A model generated the notes under the pieces. It made no database searches. It saw only the letters and a program-made list of their open reading frames with translations, and had not been told where the DNA came from. From Rhodopseudomonas boonkerdii (lineage in GTDB: Bacteria; Pseudomonadota; Alphaproteobacteria; Rhizobiales; Xanthobacteraceae): a stretch of 64,000 nt of DNA. Of the stretch, positions 19,705 through 30,354 are shown piece by piece; positions within the stretch are counted from its first letter, which is position 1; the number at the start of each line of letters is the position of its first letter. The stretch lies in the NCBI RefSeq assembly GCF_021184025.1, contig NZ_CP036537.1, positions 1,364,001 to 1,428,000 on the forward strand, in the 5' to 3' direction. The translations under genes and the position numbers were made by a program.

Positions 19705-20943
19705 GTGGACACACTGAAAGTCAGAGACGCTCAGGACGTCGAGGCCGCCGTTCGCGCCGCCATCGCCAGTGAGCAGCCGTTGGAGATCCTCGGTCACGGC
19801 TCCAAGCGGAGCATCGGTCAGCCGGTCGCGACCAATGCAGTGCTGGATCTCTCCGCGCTCAATGCTGTCACCTCCTATGAGCCGAACGAGTTGATCCTCA
19901 CTGTGCAGGCCGGCGCCCCGTTTGCCGATGTGCTGGCGCTGCTCGATACCAAGAACCAGCAATTCTCATTCGAACCGATGAACACCTCGCGCCTGCTCGG
20001 CACGCCCGATGTCGGCACCATCGGCGGCGCGATTTCCGCCGGTTTGGCTGGGCCGCGGCGCATCCAGGCGGGCGGCGCACGCGATCATCTGCTCGGTGTG
20101 CATGCGGTGTCGGGCTTTGGCGAAAGCTTCAAGGCGGGCGGTCGCGTGGTGAAGAATGTCACCGGCTACGATGTCTGCAAGCTGATCACCGGCGCCTGGG
20201 GCACGCTCGCCGTCATGACCGAAGTGACGCTGAAGGTGATGCCGCGCGCCGAGGCCGAGCGCACGCTGATCCTGCGTGGCCTCGATGACATCGCCGCCAA
20301 CAGGGCGATGACCGCAGCGCTCGGCTCGCCCTATGACATTTCCGGCGCGGCGCATCTGCCGGGCTCGGCGCTGCGCACCGTGCAGGGGCCGCTCGGTGAG
20401 ATCGCGGCAGCCGATCAGTCGGTCACCCTGATCCGTCTCGAAGGCATCACCGCATCGGCATCGAGCCGCGCCGCTTCGCTCAGCAAATTGCTGCAGTCCT
20501 ACGGCGCGGCCGAGATCATCGAGGACAGCCAGTCTGCTGCGCTATGGGCCGATATCCGCGACGTCGTCCCGTTCGCCGCCAGCGGTCCCCGCGCCATGTG
20601 GCCGGTCTGGCGGATCGTCTGCCCGCCGGCATCGGGCGGCAAGCTCGGGCAGGAGATCGCCAGGCGGTCGCAAGGGGAGGTCGTCTATGACTGGGGCGGC
20701 GGTCTCATCTGGGCCGCACTGCCACCTTCCGCCGACGCGCAGGCGCCGCAGCTTCGCAAGCTGGTCGATGCCGCCGGCGGCCATGCCACGCTGATCCGCG
20801 CGCCGGACGATGTCCGCCGTGTCGTTGACGTGTTCCACCCGCAGGCCCCCGGCGTCGCGGCTTTGGGGGAGCGTGTGCGCAAGAGTTTCGATCCCAGGAA
20901 CATTCTCAATCGCGGCCGGATGTCGCGGAGTCTCTCGGTATGA
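19705..20943 (+). CDS. glcE: Glycolate oxidase FAD-binding subunit GlcE
   Basis: 412 residues starting at GTG 19705; no good ribosome-binding site is seen. It has the shorter PCMH FAD-binding fold of GlcE (LEILGHGSKRSIGQPV, then LLGTPDVGTIGGAISAGLAGPRRI, then KNVTGYDVCKLITGAWGTL), ending RVRKSFDPRNILNRGRM. It is needed together with GlcD and GlcF for glycolate oxidation. Its stop overlaps the glcF start by 4 bp (ATGA), so the two are coupled. Confidence 0.93.
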   Translation: MDTLKVRDAQDVEAAVRAAIASEQPLEILGHGSKRSIGQPVATNAVLDLSALNAVTSYEPNELILTVQAGAPFADVLALLDTKNQQFSFEPMNTSRLLGTPDVGTIGGAISAGLAGPRRIQAGGARDHLLGVHAVSGFGESFKAGGRVVKNVTGYDVCKLITGAWGTLAVMTEVTLKVMPRAEAERTLILRGLDDIAANRAMTAALGSPYDISGAAHLPGSALRTVQGPLGEIAAADQSVTLIRLEGITASASSRAASLSKLLQSYGAAEIIEDSQSAALWADIRDVVPFAASGPRAMWPVWRIVCPPASGGKLGQEIARRSQGEVVYDWGGGLIWAALPPSADAQAPQLRKLVDAAGGHATLIRAPDDVRRVVDVFHPQAPGVAALGERVRKSFDPRNILNRGRMSRSLSV

Positions 20944-22253
20944 AAACTGAATTCTCGAAGGCCCAACTGGCGGATCCCGATATTGCGGAGGCCGACAAGA
21001 TCCTGCGCAAATGCGTGCATTGCGGGTTCTGTACGGCCACCTGCCCGACCTATGTGCTGCTCGGCGACGAGCTCGATAGTCCGCGCGGCCGCATCTATCT
21101 GATCAAGGAGATGCTGGAGAAGGATCAGAAGCCGACGGAGGATGTGGTGAAACACATCGACCGCTGCCTGTCGTGCCTGTCCTGCATGACGACCTGTCCG
21201 TCAGGTGTGAACTACATGCATCTGGTCGATCAGGCGCGGGTTAAGATCGAGAAAGAGTATGTCCGGCCGCTGCCCGAGCGGCTGCTGCGCGACGTGCTGG
21301 CCTTCGTGTTGCCGCGCCCGGCGCTGTTTCGCGCCAGCATGACCATGGCGCGGTTCGCGCGCCCGCTTGCGGCCCTGCTGCCATCCACGCGCAAGCAGGC
21401 AAATCCGAACCTGCTCAGCCGCGTCAAGGCGATGCTGACCATGGCGCCGAAGCAGCTTCCGCCCGCCGGCCCTGCCGGCGGCACCGTGTTTCCCGCTGTC
21501 GGACCCCGGCGTGCCCGGGTGGCGCTGCTGCAGGGGTGCGCCCAGCAGGTGCTGGCGCCACGCATCAATGAGGCTGCGATCCGGCTTTTGACTCGTCATG
21601 GCGTCGAGGTCGTACTCGTTCGTGACGAGCAATGCTGTGGGGCTCTGACACATCATCTCGGCCGCGACGGCGATGCGCTCGCGCGGGCCAGGGCCAATAT
21701 CAGCGTGTGGCTTGGGGAGGCCGATCGCGGTGGTCTCGATGCCATCCTGGTCACCGCATCGGGCTGCGGCACTGTCATAAAGGACTACGGCTACATGCTG
21801 CGTGAGGATGCGGAATTTGCTGCATCCGCAGCAAAAGTGTCATCGATGGCAAAGGATATCAGCGAGTATGTGAGCGCGCTGGAACTGCCGATACCTGATC
21901 AACGAAGCAATTTGGTTGTGGCCTATCACTCGGCCTGTTCGCTGCAGCATGGGCAGAAAATCACTCAGGCGCCCAAAGAATTGCTTTCCAAGAATGGATT
22001 CGTGGTGAAAGATATCCCGGAGAGCCATTTGTGTTGCGGTTCGGCGGGGACTTACAATCTGCTCCAGCCTGATATCGCGAGCCGTTTGCGCGACCGGAAG
22101 GTCGCCAACATCGCGAGCATCAAGCCGGATGTTATCGCTGCCGGCAACATCGGCTGCATGGTCCAGATCGCCGGCGGGACGGATCTCCCGGTCGTACATA
22201 CGATTGAGCTTCTCGATTGGGCGACGGGCGGTCCCAGGCCAGGATTGAACTGA
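20940..22253 (+). CDS. glcF: Glycolate oxidase iron-sulfur subunit GlcF
   Basis: 437 residues. Two 4Fe-4S ferredoxin motifs are at Cys25/28/31/35 (CVHCGFCTATCP) and near residue 77 (CLSCLSCMTTCP). Two cysteine-rich CCG domains follow (DEQCCGALTHHLG and SHLCCGSAGTYNLLQP), typical of GlcF and heterodisulfide-reductase-like subunits. It carries electrons from the flavin subunits towards quinone. Translation is coupled to glcE. With the lactate/glycolate permease at 27.9 kb it suggests use of small hydroxy acids. Confidence 0.95.
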   Translation: MKTEFSKAQLADPDIAEADKILRKCVHCGFCTATCPTYVLLGDELDSPRGRIYLIKEMLEKDQKPTEDVVKHIDRCLSCLSCMTTCPSGVNYMHLVDQARVKIEKEYVRPLPERLLRDVLAFVLPRPALFRASMTMARFARPLAALLPSTRKQANPNLLSRVKAMLTMAPKQLPPAGPAGGTVFPAVGPRRARVALLQGCAQQVLAPRINEAAIRLLTRHGVEVVLVRDEQCCGALTHHLGRDGDALARARANISVWLGEADRGGLDAILVTASGCGTVIKDYGYMLREDAEFAASAAKVSSMAKDISEYVSALELPIPDQRSNLVVAYHSACSLQHGQKITQAPKELLSKNGFVVKDIPESHLCCGSAGTYNLLQPDIASRLRDRKVANIASIKPDVIAAGNIGCMVQIAGGTDLPVVHTIELLDWATGGPRPGLN

Positions 22254-22396
22254 TCGATCCAATCCGACGAGAAAGAGATGTTGCGCGCGCTATGCGCTCG
22301 CAGCCGCTTGCGTCGAAGTGAACCCGTCTATGGCCCCGCCTGGCGCGGAGATTTGAACGCCGTTCCCGGTCGGTCGGCGGCAACAGGAGCACCACG

Positions 22397-23047
22397 ATGG
22401 CTAAAGACAAGAAATCGAAGAAGGACAAGAAAGACAAAAAGAAGCTGAAAAAGCTCAAGCAGGCGGAGACGGCTGCGAAGAAGGTAGCCAAGAAGTCGTC
22501 CAAGAAGGCTTCGAAGAAGACCGCCAAGAAAGCCGCGAAGAAAGCAGCGCCCAAGAAGGCCTCCTCTAAGAAAGCGGTGAAGAAGGCAGCTAAGAAAGCG
22601 CCGAAGAAAACCGTCAAGAAGGCCGCGAAAAAGGCAGCTAAGAAAGCCGTGAAGAAGGCGGCCAAGAAGGCTGCTGCGCCCAAAAAGTCTGTGAAGAAAG
22701 CGGCGCCGAAGAAGGCCGCCAAGGCGCCCGCGAAGAAAGCCGCAGCGAAGAAGGCCCCGAAGGCGAAGGTCACCGTCGCGAACGAATTGATGGCGAGCGC
22801 TGCGGCGGCACCTGCCGCGATGGAGGCTCCGGCTCCCGCGCCGTTGCCGCCGAAGCCGCCACGCAAGCCGCGTGTGCCGAAGCCGAAGGCCGTCGCCCCC
22901 CAACTGCCGCTGTCGGAAGACAGCAGCCCGAGCTGGACGTTGCCGAACCCGTCGCCGGACCCCGAACCGGAGCACGGCCCTGTCGAAGGGCATTCGAGCG
23001 GCGGGAGCGCCCCGGTCGAGTCGCCCGGTCAGGACGACTCGAAGTAA
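22397..23047 (+). CDS. Histone H1-like Lys/Ala-rich protein
   Basis: 216 residues. The first ~130 consist largely of Lys with Ala in AAKKA/KKAAKK/PKKA-type repeats, after an initial run of Lys/Asp (MAKDKKSKKDKKDKKKLKK). Next comes a Pro/Ala-rich linker (residues ~140-180) and a Ser/Pro/acidic tail. This layout is that of bacterial H1-like proteins (HctA/AlgP/Hc1-type), which bind DNA non-specifically; some condense the chromosome or act as regulators. The start has an AGGAG ribosome-binding site and a strong terminator follows, so it appears to be a single-gene unit. Function in this organism is inferred from composition only. Confidence 0.85.
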   Translation: MAKDKKSKKDKKDKKKLKKLKQAETAAKKVAKKSSKKASKKTAKKAAKKAAPKKASSKKAVKKAAKKAPKKTVKKAAKKAAKKAVKKAAKKAAAPKKSVKKAAPKKAAKAPAKKAAAKKAPKAKVTVANELMASAAAAPAAMEAPAPAPLPPKPPRKPRVPKPKAVAPQLPLSEDSSPSWTLPNPSPDPEPEHGPVEGHSSGGSAPVESPGQDDSK

Positions 23048-23076
23048 CATCGGATCTCATGTTGTCGCGACGACGA

Positions 23077-23107
23077 AAGGCCGTAGCTTTGCTGCGGCCT
23101 TTTCTTT
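23077..23107 (+). terminator. Rho-independent terminator after the H1-like gene
   Basis: An 11-bp stem AAGGCCGTAGC / GCTGCGGCCTT (23077-23087 and 23091-23101, one G-T pair) with a 3-base loop is followed by TTCTTT. Confidence 0.88.
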
Positions 23108-23449
23108 GGAGCGATTCGCGGGCGCTCCACGTCGATTCGGACATGTGTGGCTGGATGGTCAGATACCGCAGGCTGGACCTGGACCGGAACTGACTATCCC
23201 GGTGGCCCGGTATTCCACAGCGCGCCTCATCCAGGGCTAGAACCCCTCAAAAACCGTGCTGGTTTTGCAACACCTTCGCCGCAACCGCTCACGGAAACGT
23301 GCGTTCGCCCAAATAGGCGGCAATTGCCCGTTTTTTCTCCTTCACCGTGTACCTGTCACGCCCCAAAGTTGCGTCGGTCCAAAGATTTTCGCGGTCTCGC
23401 CGTCGTTTCGACACGAAGCTGCTTGGTTTCAAAAGTGATGGGGAATGTC
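23108..23449. other. Long leader or gap before the porin gene
   Basis: 342 bp without a convincing gene. A frame open from 23147 joins the porin frame but lacks signal-peptide or family features. A T-rich stretch (GCCCGTTTTTTC near 23326) follows a self-complementary GGCAATTGCC but has no stable loop hairpin. It probably contains the porin promoter and a long 5' leader. Confidence 0.4.
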
Positions 23450-24406
23450 ATGAAGAAGTTAGTCGTTGCCGCTTCCGCGGTTCTGGCGATGGGGATGACC
23501 ACGGCTTCGGCAGCTGATCTGGGCGCCAAGTTGTACAAGAAGGCGCCGCCGATCGTGGCTCCCTATGATCCGTGGGATGTCGCCTTCGGTGCGGCGATCA
23601 CCAACAACTACGTCTTCCGCGGTATCTCGCAGTCGAACCGCAACGCCTCGGTCTCGGCCTATTTCGAGCCGCGCTACAACATCAACAAGGACCTGCAGCT
23701 CTATGTCGGCGTGGCCGGCAACAGCATCTCCTTCGCCAACCGCGCTGCCGCTGAAGTCGACGTCTATGCCGGTATCCGCCCGACCTTCGGCGCGGCTGCC
23801 TTCGACTTCGGTGTCTGGGGCTATCTGTATCCGGGTGGCCAGTGCATCGACTATCCGCCGGGCTCCGGCTTTGAGGGCGTCTGCCCCGCCGGCTCGAACT
23901 TCCTTGCCAACGGCAATGCCATGAAGAAGGACGTGTCCTACTATGAGGCCTACGGCAAGTTCACCTACACCTTCAACGACTACTTCGCCGCCGGCGCTTC
24001 GGCCTTCTATTCGCCGAACTTCCTGAACTTCGGCTTCGACTCCACCTATGCGGCGATCAACGCCAAGCTCACCGCTCCGACCGCCTGGTTCGGCAGCAGC
24101 GGCGTCGGCGCCTATATCTCGGGTGAATTCGGCCGCCAGTGGCTGGGCACCACCGATGCCTTCTATCTGACCACCCGTCTGCCCGACTACAACACCTGGA
24201 ACGTCGGTGTCGGCTTCACCTACAAGGTCTTCACCCTCGACCTGCGTTACTCCGACTCCAACCTGTCGCAGGAAGGTTGCAACGCGATCACCAGCGACTT
24301 CGGCGCTTCGCTCAACACCAGCGGTGTCGGTGTCTCGAAGTGGTGCGGTGCCTCGTTCATCGCCAAGCTGTCGGCTGACCTGACGGCGGCGACGAACCTG
24401 AAGTAA
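23450..24406 (+). CDS. TorF-family putative outer-membrane porin
   Basis: 318 residues from the ATG at 23450, which has GGGGA five bases upstream and opens a signal peptide (MKKLVVAASAVLAMGMTTASA). The mature protein (AADLGAKLYKKAPP...YDPWDVAFGAAITNNYVFRGISQSNRNASVSAYFEPRYN, shortened here) has the Y-V-F-R-G-I-S-Q signature and alternating aromatic beta strands of the TIGR02001/TorF family, small outer-membrane channels found widely in Bradyrhizobium. The transported solute is unknown. A perfect terminator follows. Confidence 0.88.
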   Translation: MKKLVVAASAVLAMGMTTASAADLGAKLYKKAPPIVAPYDPWDVAFGAAITNNYVFRGISQSNRNASVSAYFEPRYNINKDLQLYVGVAGNSISFANRAAAEVDVYAGIRPTFGAAAFDFGVWGYLYPGGQCIDYPPGSGFEGVCPAGSNFLANGNAMKKDVSYYEAYGKFTYTFNDYFAAGASAFYSPNFLNFGFDSTYAAINAKLTAPTAWFGSSGVGAYISGEFGRQWLGTTDAFYLTTRLPDYNTWNVGVGFTYKVFTLDLRYSDSNLSQEGCNAITSDFGASLNTSGVGVSKWCGASFIAKLSADLTAATNLK

Positions 24407-24433
24407 AATTTTCCGACCTTCGGTTGGATACGA

Positions 24434-24467
24434 ACGGGCAGCGAGCGATCGCTGCCCGTTTTGCTTT
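24434..24467 (+). terminator. Rho-independent terminator after the porin gene
   Basis: A perfect 11-bp stem ACGGGCAGCGA / TCGCTGCCCGT (24434-24444 and 24449-24459) with a GCGA loop, then TTTGCTTT. Confidence 0.9.
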
Positions 24468-24533
24468 GCGCAGGTCTGCTCTCCCGGTGCCGGGATTGCT
24501 GCGCGGCATGAGACCTGCAACATCCCCGCTGCA

Positions 24534-25865
24534 ATGAAGACCCGCCGCTATCTCTCTCATCTTGGCCTCCGCTCCCGTCTCGCACGCAAGCGCTGGACCC
24601 GGCACATGCTGTTTGTGGCCGGCGGGGTCTGTGTCGGTCTCGCTGCTATCGCCATGGCGTGGCTCGCGGATCAGGCGCAGCATCTGTTCGGTCTCATGCT
24701 CGGGCGTTCGCCCTATGCGGGCCTGCTGGTGACGCCGCTCGGTTTTGCGCTGTGCATGTGGCTGGCGGTCGCCGTCTTCCCCAACGCCCAGGGGTCCGGC
24801 ATTCCACAGGTGATTGCGGCGCTGCAGCTGCCGCAGCAGCAGCGCGGTCCGCTGGTCTCCCTGCGCGTCGGTTTCGGCAAGGTCGTCGTGATGTCGCTCG
24901 GCCTTCTGTTCGGCGCCTCGACCGGCCGCGAGGGACCGACGGTGCAGGTCGGCGGCGCCGTCATGGCCGCGCTCGGCCGCTTCGCGCCCTATCGCCAGCC
25001 CGGCTTCCTGCTCGCGGGGGCGTCTGCCGGCGTCGCCGCCGCGTTCAACACGCCGCTCGCCGGCATCGTCTTTGCCATCGAAGAGCTGAGCCGCTCCTTC
25101 GAGATGCGTACCTCCGGCCTCGTCATCGGCGCCATCGTCGCCGCCGGCCTCACCTCGCTGGCGCTGCTGGGCGAATATCATTACTTCGGCACGCCGTCGG
25201 CCGTGCTGCCGCTGGGCGCCGCCTGGGTCGTGGTGCCGGTTTGCGCGATCCTGTGCGGCGTGCTCGGCGGCATCTTCAGCCGCATCCTGATCCGTTTTGC
25301 GCTCGGGCTGCCCGGCCGGATCGGCACGGCGATCAAGCGGCATCCGGTGGCGTTTGCAGGCGCGTGCGGGTTCGGCGTGGCGCTGTGCGGGCTTGCCAGC
25401 GGCATTCATGTCTACGGTACCGGCTATGAGCAGGCGCATGCGATCATTCACGACGGCCCCAATGCCGTCGCGCATGGTTTCGGTGTCTGGAAATATGCCT
25501 CCACGCTGCTGTCGGCGATCTCGGGCATTCCCGGTGGCATCTTCGCGCCGTCGCTGGCGATCGGCGCCGGCATCGCCGCGGATCTCGCGCCGCTATTGCC
25601 TCCGGTGCCGCTCGATGCGCTCGTGCTGATCGGTATGGTGTCCTATCTCACCGGCGTCGTGCGCGCGCCGATCACCGCCTTCGTCATCACTTCGGAAATG
25701 ACCAACAATCACGCCATGGTCATTCCGCTGATGGCCGCTGCGCTGATCGCCAACGGCGCGTCGCGGCTGGTGCTGGACGAGGGCCTCTATCACGCCCTCG
25801 CCAAAATCACGCTGGCGCGCTTCGCCGCCGAACCGTCCGCGGAAACGACGAAGCCGGCCAGCTAA
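24534..25865 (+). CDS. ClC-family chloride channel/antiporter
   Basis: 443 residues with about ten to twelve hydrophobic helices. Family motifs are GSGIPQV, GREGPTVQVGG (gating Glu133, equivalent to E. coli E148), VFAIEELSRSF (Glu183/184, covering the proton glutamate E203) and SGIPGGIFAPSLAIGAG. Having both glutamates points to a Cl-/H+ exchanger rather than a passive channel. Such proteins help in acid resistance and volume control. The stop codon overlaps that of the convergent ABC gene by 4 bp. No ribosome-binding site is clear before the ATG. Confidence 0.93.
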   Translation: MKTRRYLSHLGLRSRLARKRWTRHMLFVAGGVCVGLAAIAMAWLADQAQHLFGLMLGRSPYAGLLVTPLGFALCMWLAVAVFPNAQGSGIPQVIAALQLPQQQRGPLVSLRVGFGKVVVMSLGLLFGASTGREGPTVQVGGAVMAALGRFAPYRQPGFLLAGASAGVAAAFNTPLAGIVFAIEELSRSFEMRTSGLVIGAIVAAGLTSLALLGEYHYFGTPSAVLPLGAAWVVVPVCAILCGVLGGIFSRILIRFALGLPGRIGTAIKRHPVAFAGACGFGVALCGLASGIHVYGTGYEQAHAIIHDGPNAVAHGFGVWKYASTLLSAISGIPGGIFAPSLAIGAGIAADLAPLLPPVPLDALVLIGMVSYLTGVVRAPITAFVITSEMTNNHAMVIPLMAAALIANGASRLVLDEGLYHALAKITLARFAAEPSAETTKPAS

Positions 25866-27604
25866 CCAGCGGGCGCCGGTTGCGCTTCCGCCAGCTCGTA
25901 TCGATCGCCGGATTTCCGCAGGGCCACATTGCGCCGGTGGAAGGCATGCAACGTGCCGCGGTGGCCGATCGACACCACGGTCGTGTCCGGCAGCCGCGTT
26001 TCGATCAGCCTGTAGAGCGCCGCTTCCGACGGCTCGTCGAGCGATGCGGTGGCCTCATCGAGGAACAGATAGCCCGGTCGGTGCAGGAGCGCACGGGCGA
26101 CCCCGAGCCGTTGCTGCTCGCCGAGTGACAACATCCTGTTCCAGTGGGCGTCCTCGTCGAGCCGCTTGGCCAGCGCAGGCATGCCGACGGCGGAGATGGC
26201 ATTGGCGATGGCTGCATCGTCGAACGTGTCGCTGGCGGCCGGATAGGCGATTGCCTCGCGCAATGTTCCGACCGGAAAATACGGACGCTGCGGCAGCATC
26301 ATCATCGTCGCGTCCGTAGGAACAGCGATCCGCCCCCGGCCGAACGGCCAGATGCCGGCGATGGCGCGGAACAGCGTGGACTTGCCGGCTCCCGAGGGAC
26401 CGGTGAGCAGCGTGCGCTCACCCTTCGGCAATTCAACATGCGTTGCCGCCACCAGTGGTCTGCCGCTCGGCAGATCGACCTCCAAATCGCTCAGATTGAT
26501 CGCATCTGGCGCTCCGGCCGTGATGGCGATGGCGTCGCCCCGCATGGCTATCGCCTGCGCATTGGCGATCGCCCTCTCGAAACCGTCAAGACGTGCAACG
26601 CCAGACTGCCATTCTGCCAGCGTGCGATAGGCCGTTACGAAGAAAGACAGTGAGTCTTGCACGCTCTGAAACGCGGTTAATCCCTGCATGATGCCGCCGA
26701 GCTCCATCTTGCCGGCGAAGTAAGCTGGCGCGAGCAGGACGAAGGGATAGATCAATGAAATTTGCCCATAGCCATTGGTAAAGGCCGAGAGCTTCTTCGT
26801 GCGGCTCATGATGGCGAGCCAGTTCGCTACGACGTCGGAGAATCGTTCTTTCAGCCGTTGGCGTTCGGCCGGCTCGCCGCGCAACAGTGCGATCTGTTCG
26901 GAATTTTCGCGCACGCGGACGAGGTTGAAACGGAACGTCGCTTCATATTGCTGCTGCTGGAAGTTCAGCCCGATCAGTGGCTTTCCGATCAGGTGGGTGA
27001 GCGCCGTGCCGACGATGGCGTAGATAAGGGCGGCCCAGACCAGATAACCCGGAATCGGAATGTCGCGTCCGAACAGATGCAGCGGCGCGGTCTCCGACAT
27101 CAGCCACAGCATGGTCGCGAATGAAGCGATGGTGACGATGGAAGACAGCACGCCAACACCGAGTACCAGCGTGCGATCGACGAACAGCTGGGTGTCCTCG
27201 GCGATACGCTGATCGGGATTATCAGCGGAATCGCCGAGCAGCTGCATTCGGTAGTGATTGGCCGACGTCAGCCAGTGGCCGAGATAGCGCTCGGTCATCC
27301 AGCGTCGCCAGCGGATCTGCAGCCATTGATTGAGATAAAGCTGATAGACTTTGAATGCGATGTTCAGCGTGGCCAATACGGCGAAATAGCCGAGCTGATA
27401 GATGAAGGCATCGAAATTGCGATCCTGCAGCGCGTTGTAGAACGTGTTGTTCCAGCGCGCGAAAAGGACATTGAGGCCGACCACCGCGAGTTCGATGGCG
27501 ATCACCGCCGCGAGCAGTCCGCGCCCCGCCCATTTGTCCTCGGAATTGAAATAGGGGATCGCGATCCGCCGGACGGCCGCGAGGGTGGAGCGGATATTGT
27601 TCAC
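25862..27604 (-). CDS. ABC transporter, fused permease-ATPase of the YddA/SbmA-BacA-like type
   Basis: About 580 residues from a GTG at 27604, which has GGAG eight bases upstream; a TTG/ATG at 27631/27628 is also in frame but lacks a ribosome-binding site. The N-terminal membrane domain (AIPYFNSEDKWAGRGLL, ARWNNTFYNALQDRNFDAFI, YLNQWLQIRWRRWMTERYL) belongs to the SbmA/BacA-like ABC membrane family. The C-terminal ATPase has Walker A GPSGAGKST, signature LSLGEQQRLGVARAL and Walker B YLFLDEATASLDE. Bradyrhizobium BclA, a peptide importer needed for nodulation, has this same layout. Direction and substrate of this copy are unknown. It is divergent from the lactate permease. Confidence 0.9.
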   Translation of the reverse strand: MNNIRSTLAAVRRIAIPYFNSEDKWAGRGLLAAVIAIELAVVGLNVLFARWNNTFYNALQDRNFDAFIYQLGYFAVLATLNIAFKVYQLYLNQWLQIRWRRWMTERYLGHWLTSANHYRMQLLGDSADNPDQRIAEDTQLFVDRTLVLGVGVLSSIVTIASFATMLWLMSETAPLHLFGRDIPIPGYLVWAALIYAIVGTALTHLIGKPLIGLNFQQQQYEATFRFNLVRVRENSEQIALLRGEPAERQRLKERFSDVVANWLAIMSRTKKLSAFTNGYGQISLIYPFVLLAPAYFAGKMELGGIMQGLTAFQSVQDSLSFFVTAYRTLAEWQSGVARLDGFERAIANAQAIAMRGDAIAITAGAPDAINLSDLEVDLPSGRPLVAATHVELPKGERTLLTGPSGAGKSTLFRAIAGIWPFGRGRIAVPTDATMMMLPQRPYFPVGTLREAIAYPAASDTFDDAAIANAISAVGMPALAKRLDEDAHWNRMLSLGEQQRLGVARALLHRPGYLFLDEATASLDEPSEAALYRLIETRLPDTTVVSIGHRGTLHAFHRRNVALRKSGDRYELAEAQPAPAG

Positions 27605-27902
27605 AGCAGATCTCCGGGAGAACGGCATCAAGCCGTTGAAGACACGAGGGAAACCGATCTTTTAGACTAAAGTCGCTGACATGATGACGCGCGGCACCTT
27701 GTCGCGAAACTGTGATTGACCCTAGCATGCAGGGAAGGCGATGGCCGGCGCGTAGCCATGGGGGCTTCCAGTCAGTGATCATGGTTGGTGGATCGGCTTT
27801 GGCTGATCGCCGGCCCCCTCGCAAGTAAACAATCAGCAAGATGCCGCTTCCTGCCGGCGGCTGCATAACACGCTGCTCGTAAAAACACTGGGGGAACGGA
27901 CC

Positions 27903-29567
<1,665 letters not shown>

Positions 29568-29572
29568 GTTGT

Positions 29573-29655
29573 CGTCATTGCGAGGAGCGATAGCGACGAA
29601 GCTCCAGTCTTTCTTCACTTGGCTTCTGGATTGCTTCGCTGCGCTCGCAATGACG
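29573..29655. repeat. Palindromic repeat (CGTCATTGCGAG family)
   Basis: Ends CGTCATTGCGAG and CTCGCAATGACG are perfect inverted repeats. Inside, GCGACGAAGC is mirrored by GCTTCGCTGCGC. It lies right after the lactate permease and can act as its transcription end. A widespread intergenic repeat type in Nitrobacteraceae. Confidence 0.85.
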
Positions 29656-29798
29656 AATAAGGTCACACCCCGTCGTCGCAAGGCGACGGGGAATTTCTCC
29701 GCCCCGCCACATTGTGTCCCGACCTTTCTGGTCAAGTCCCTCCGCCGCGCGTAGAACCGCGCGAGCGCTGCCGACCCTTTCCACCACCGGGACATCAG

Positions 29799-30203
29799 AT
29801 GATTTCCAATACGACACTGCTGCGCGCCGCTTTGGCCGCTGCCGCGCTCCTGTTCTCGCTGCCGGCGCAGGGCGCCGACGATTTTCCGTTCGGTCTCGAA
29901 ATGACCCTCGACGCGCAGCGTATGCCGGGTTCGAAGCGCCTCCCCAATCTCGAGATCGGCGATGCCGGTGAGGCGATGGTGGAGCTGTGGTGCAAGGGCG
30001 GCAAGGGGCAGTTCTCGGTCGCTGGCAATACGGTGGTATTCGTGCCGGGCGCGATGGCGAACCGCAGTTGCAGCGAGGCGCAAGTGGTGCTGGACGATCA
30101 GCTGCTGGCGGATCTGGGCGCGGCCACCAACTGGCAGCGGCGCGGCGATGTGGTGACCTTCATCGGCCCGAAGACGCTGCGGTTTCGGTTGAATACGAAT
30201 TAA
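29799..30203 (+). CDS. Small secreted protein, META/HslJ-like
   Basis: 134 residues from the ATG at 29799, which begins a signal peptide (MISNTTLLRAALAAAALLF, cleaved after QGA). The body has the alternating beta-strand pattern and the closing segment RRGDVVTFIGPKTLRFRL resembling META-domain (HslJ-like) envelope proteins, with two Cys (WCKGG and RSCSE) that could form a disulfide. The family assignment is tentative. The longer frame from 29712 lacks signal features. Confidence 0.6.
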   Translation: MISNTTLLRAALAAAALLFSLPAQGADDFPFGLEMTLDAQRMPGSKRLPNLEIGDAGEAMVELWCKGGKGQFSVAGNTVVFVPGAMANRSCSEAQVVLDDQLLADLGAATNWQRRGDVVTFIGPKTLRFRLNTN

Positions 30204-30214
30204 GGTCCGCATGC

Positions 30215-30342
30215 CCTGTCATCGCCCGGCTCGACCGGGCGATCCAGTAGGCACTGTCAGTTGTGTTAGGTCAGATCGGTCGCCGTATACTGGATCACCC
30301 GCTCGAAGCGCGCAATTGCGCGCCAGGGGGGGTGATGACAGG
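30215..30342. repeat. Palindromic repeat (GTCATCGCCCGG...GATCCAGTA family)
   Basis: Termini CCTGTCATC and GATGACAGG are inverted. GCCCGGCTCGACCGGGCGATCCAGTA is mirrored by TACTGGATCACCCGCTC further in. The same family is at 41367-41466. It lies between two convergent genes and probably terminates both. Confidence 0.82.
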
Positions 30343-30354
30343 CGAGAGTGAAAT

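Noticed and set aside
22132..22866. Minus-strand Phe/Ala-rich frame over the H1-like gene, looking like a membrane protein
   Set aside because: AAG/GCC repeats read backwards give CTT/GGC and similar codons; the frame also cuts into glcF and has no ribosome-binding site.
23147..23449. N-terminal extension of the porin frame
   Set aside because: No signal peptide or family similarity; the ATG at 23450 has a proper ribosome-binding site and signal peptide.
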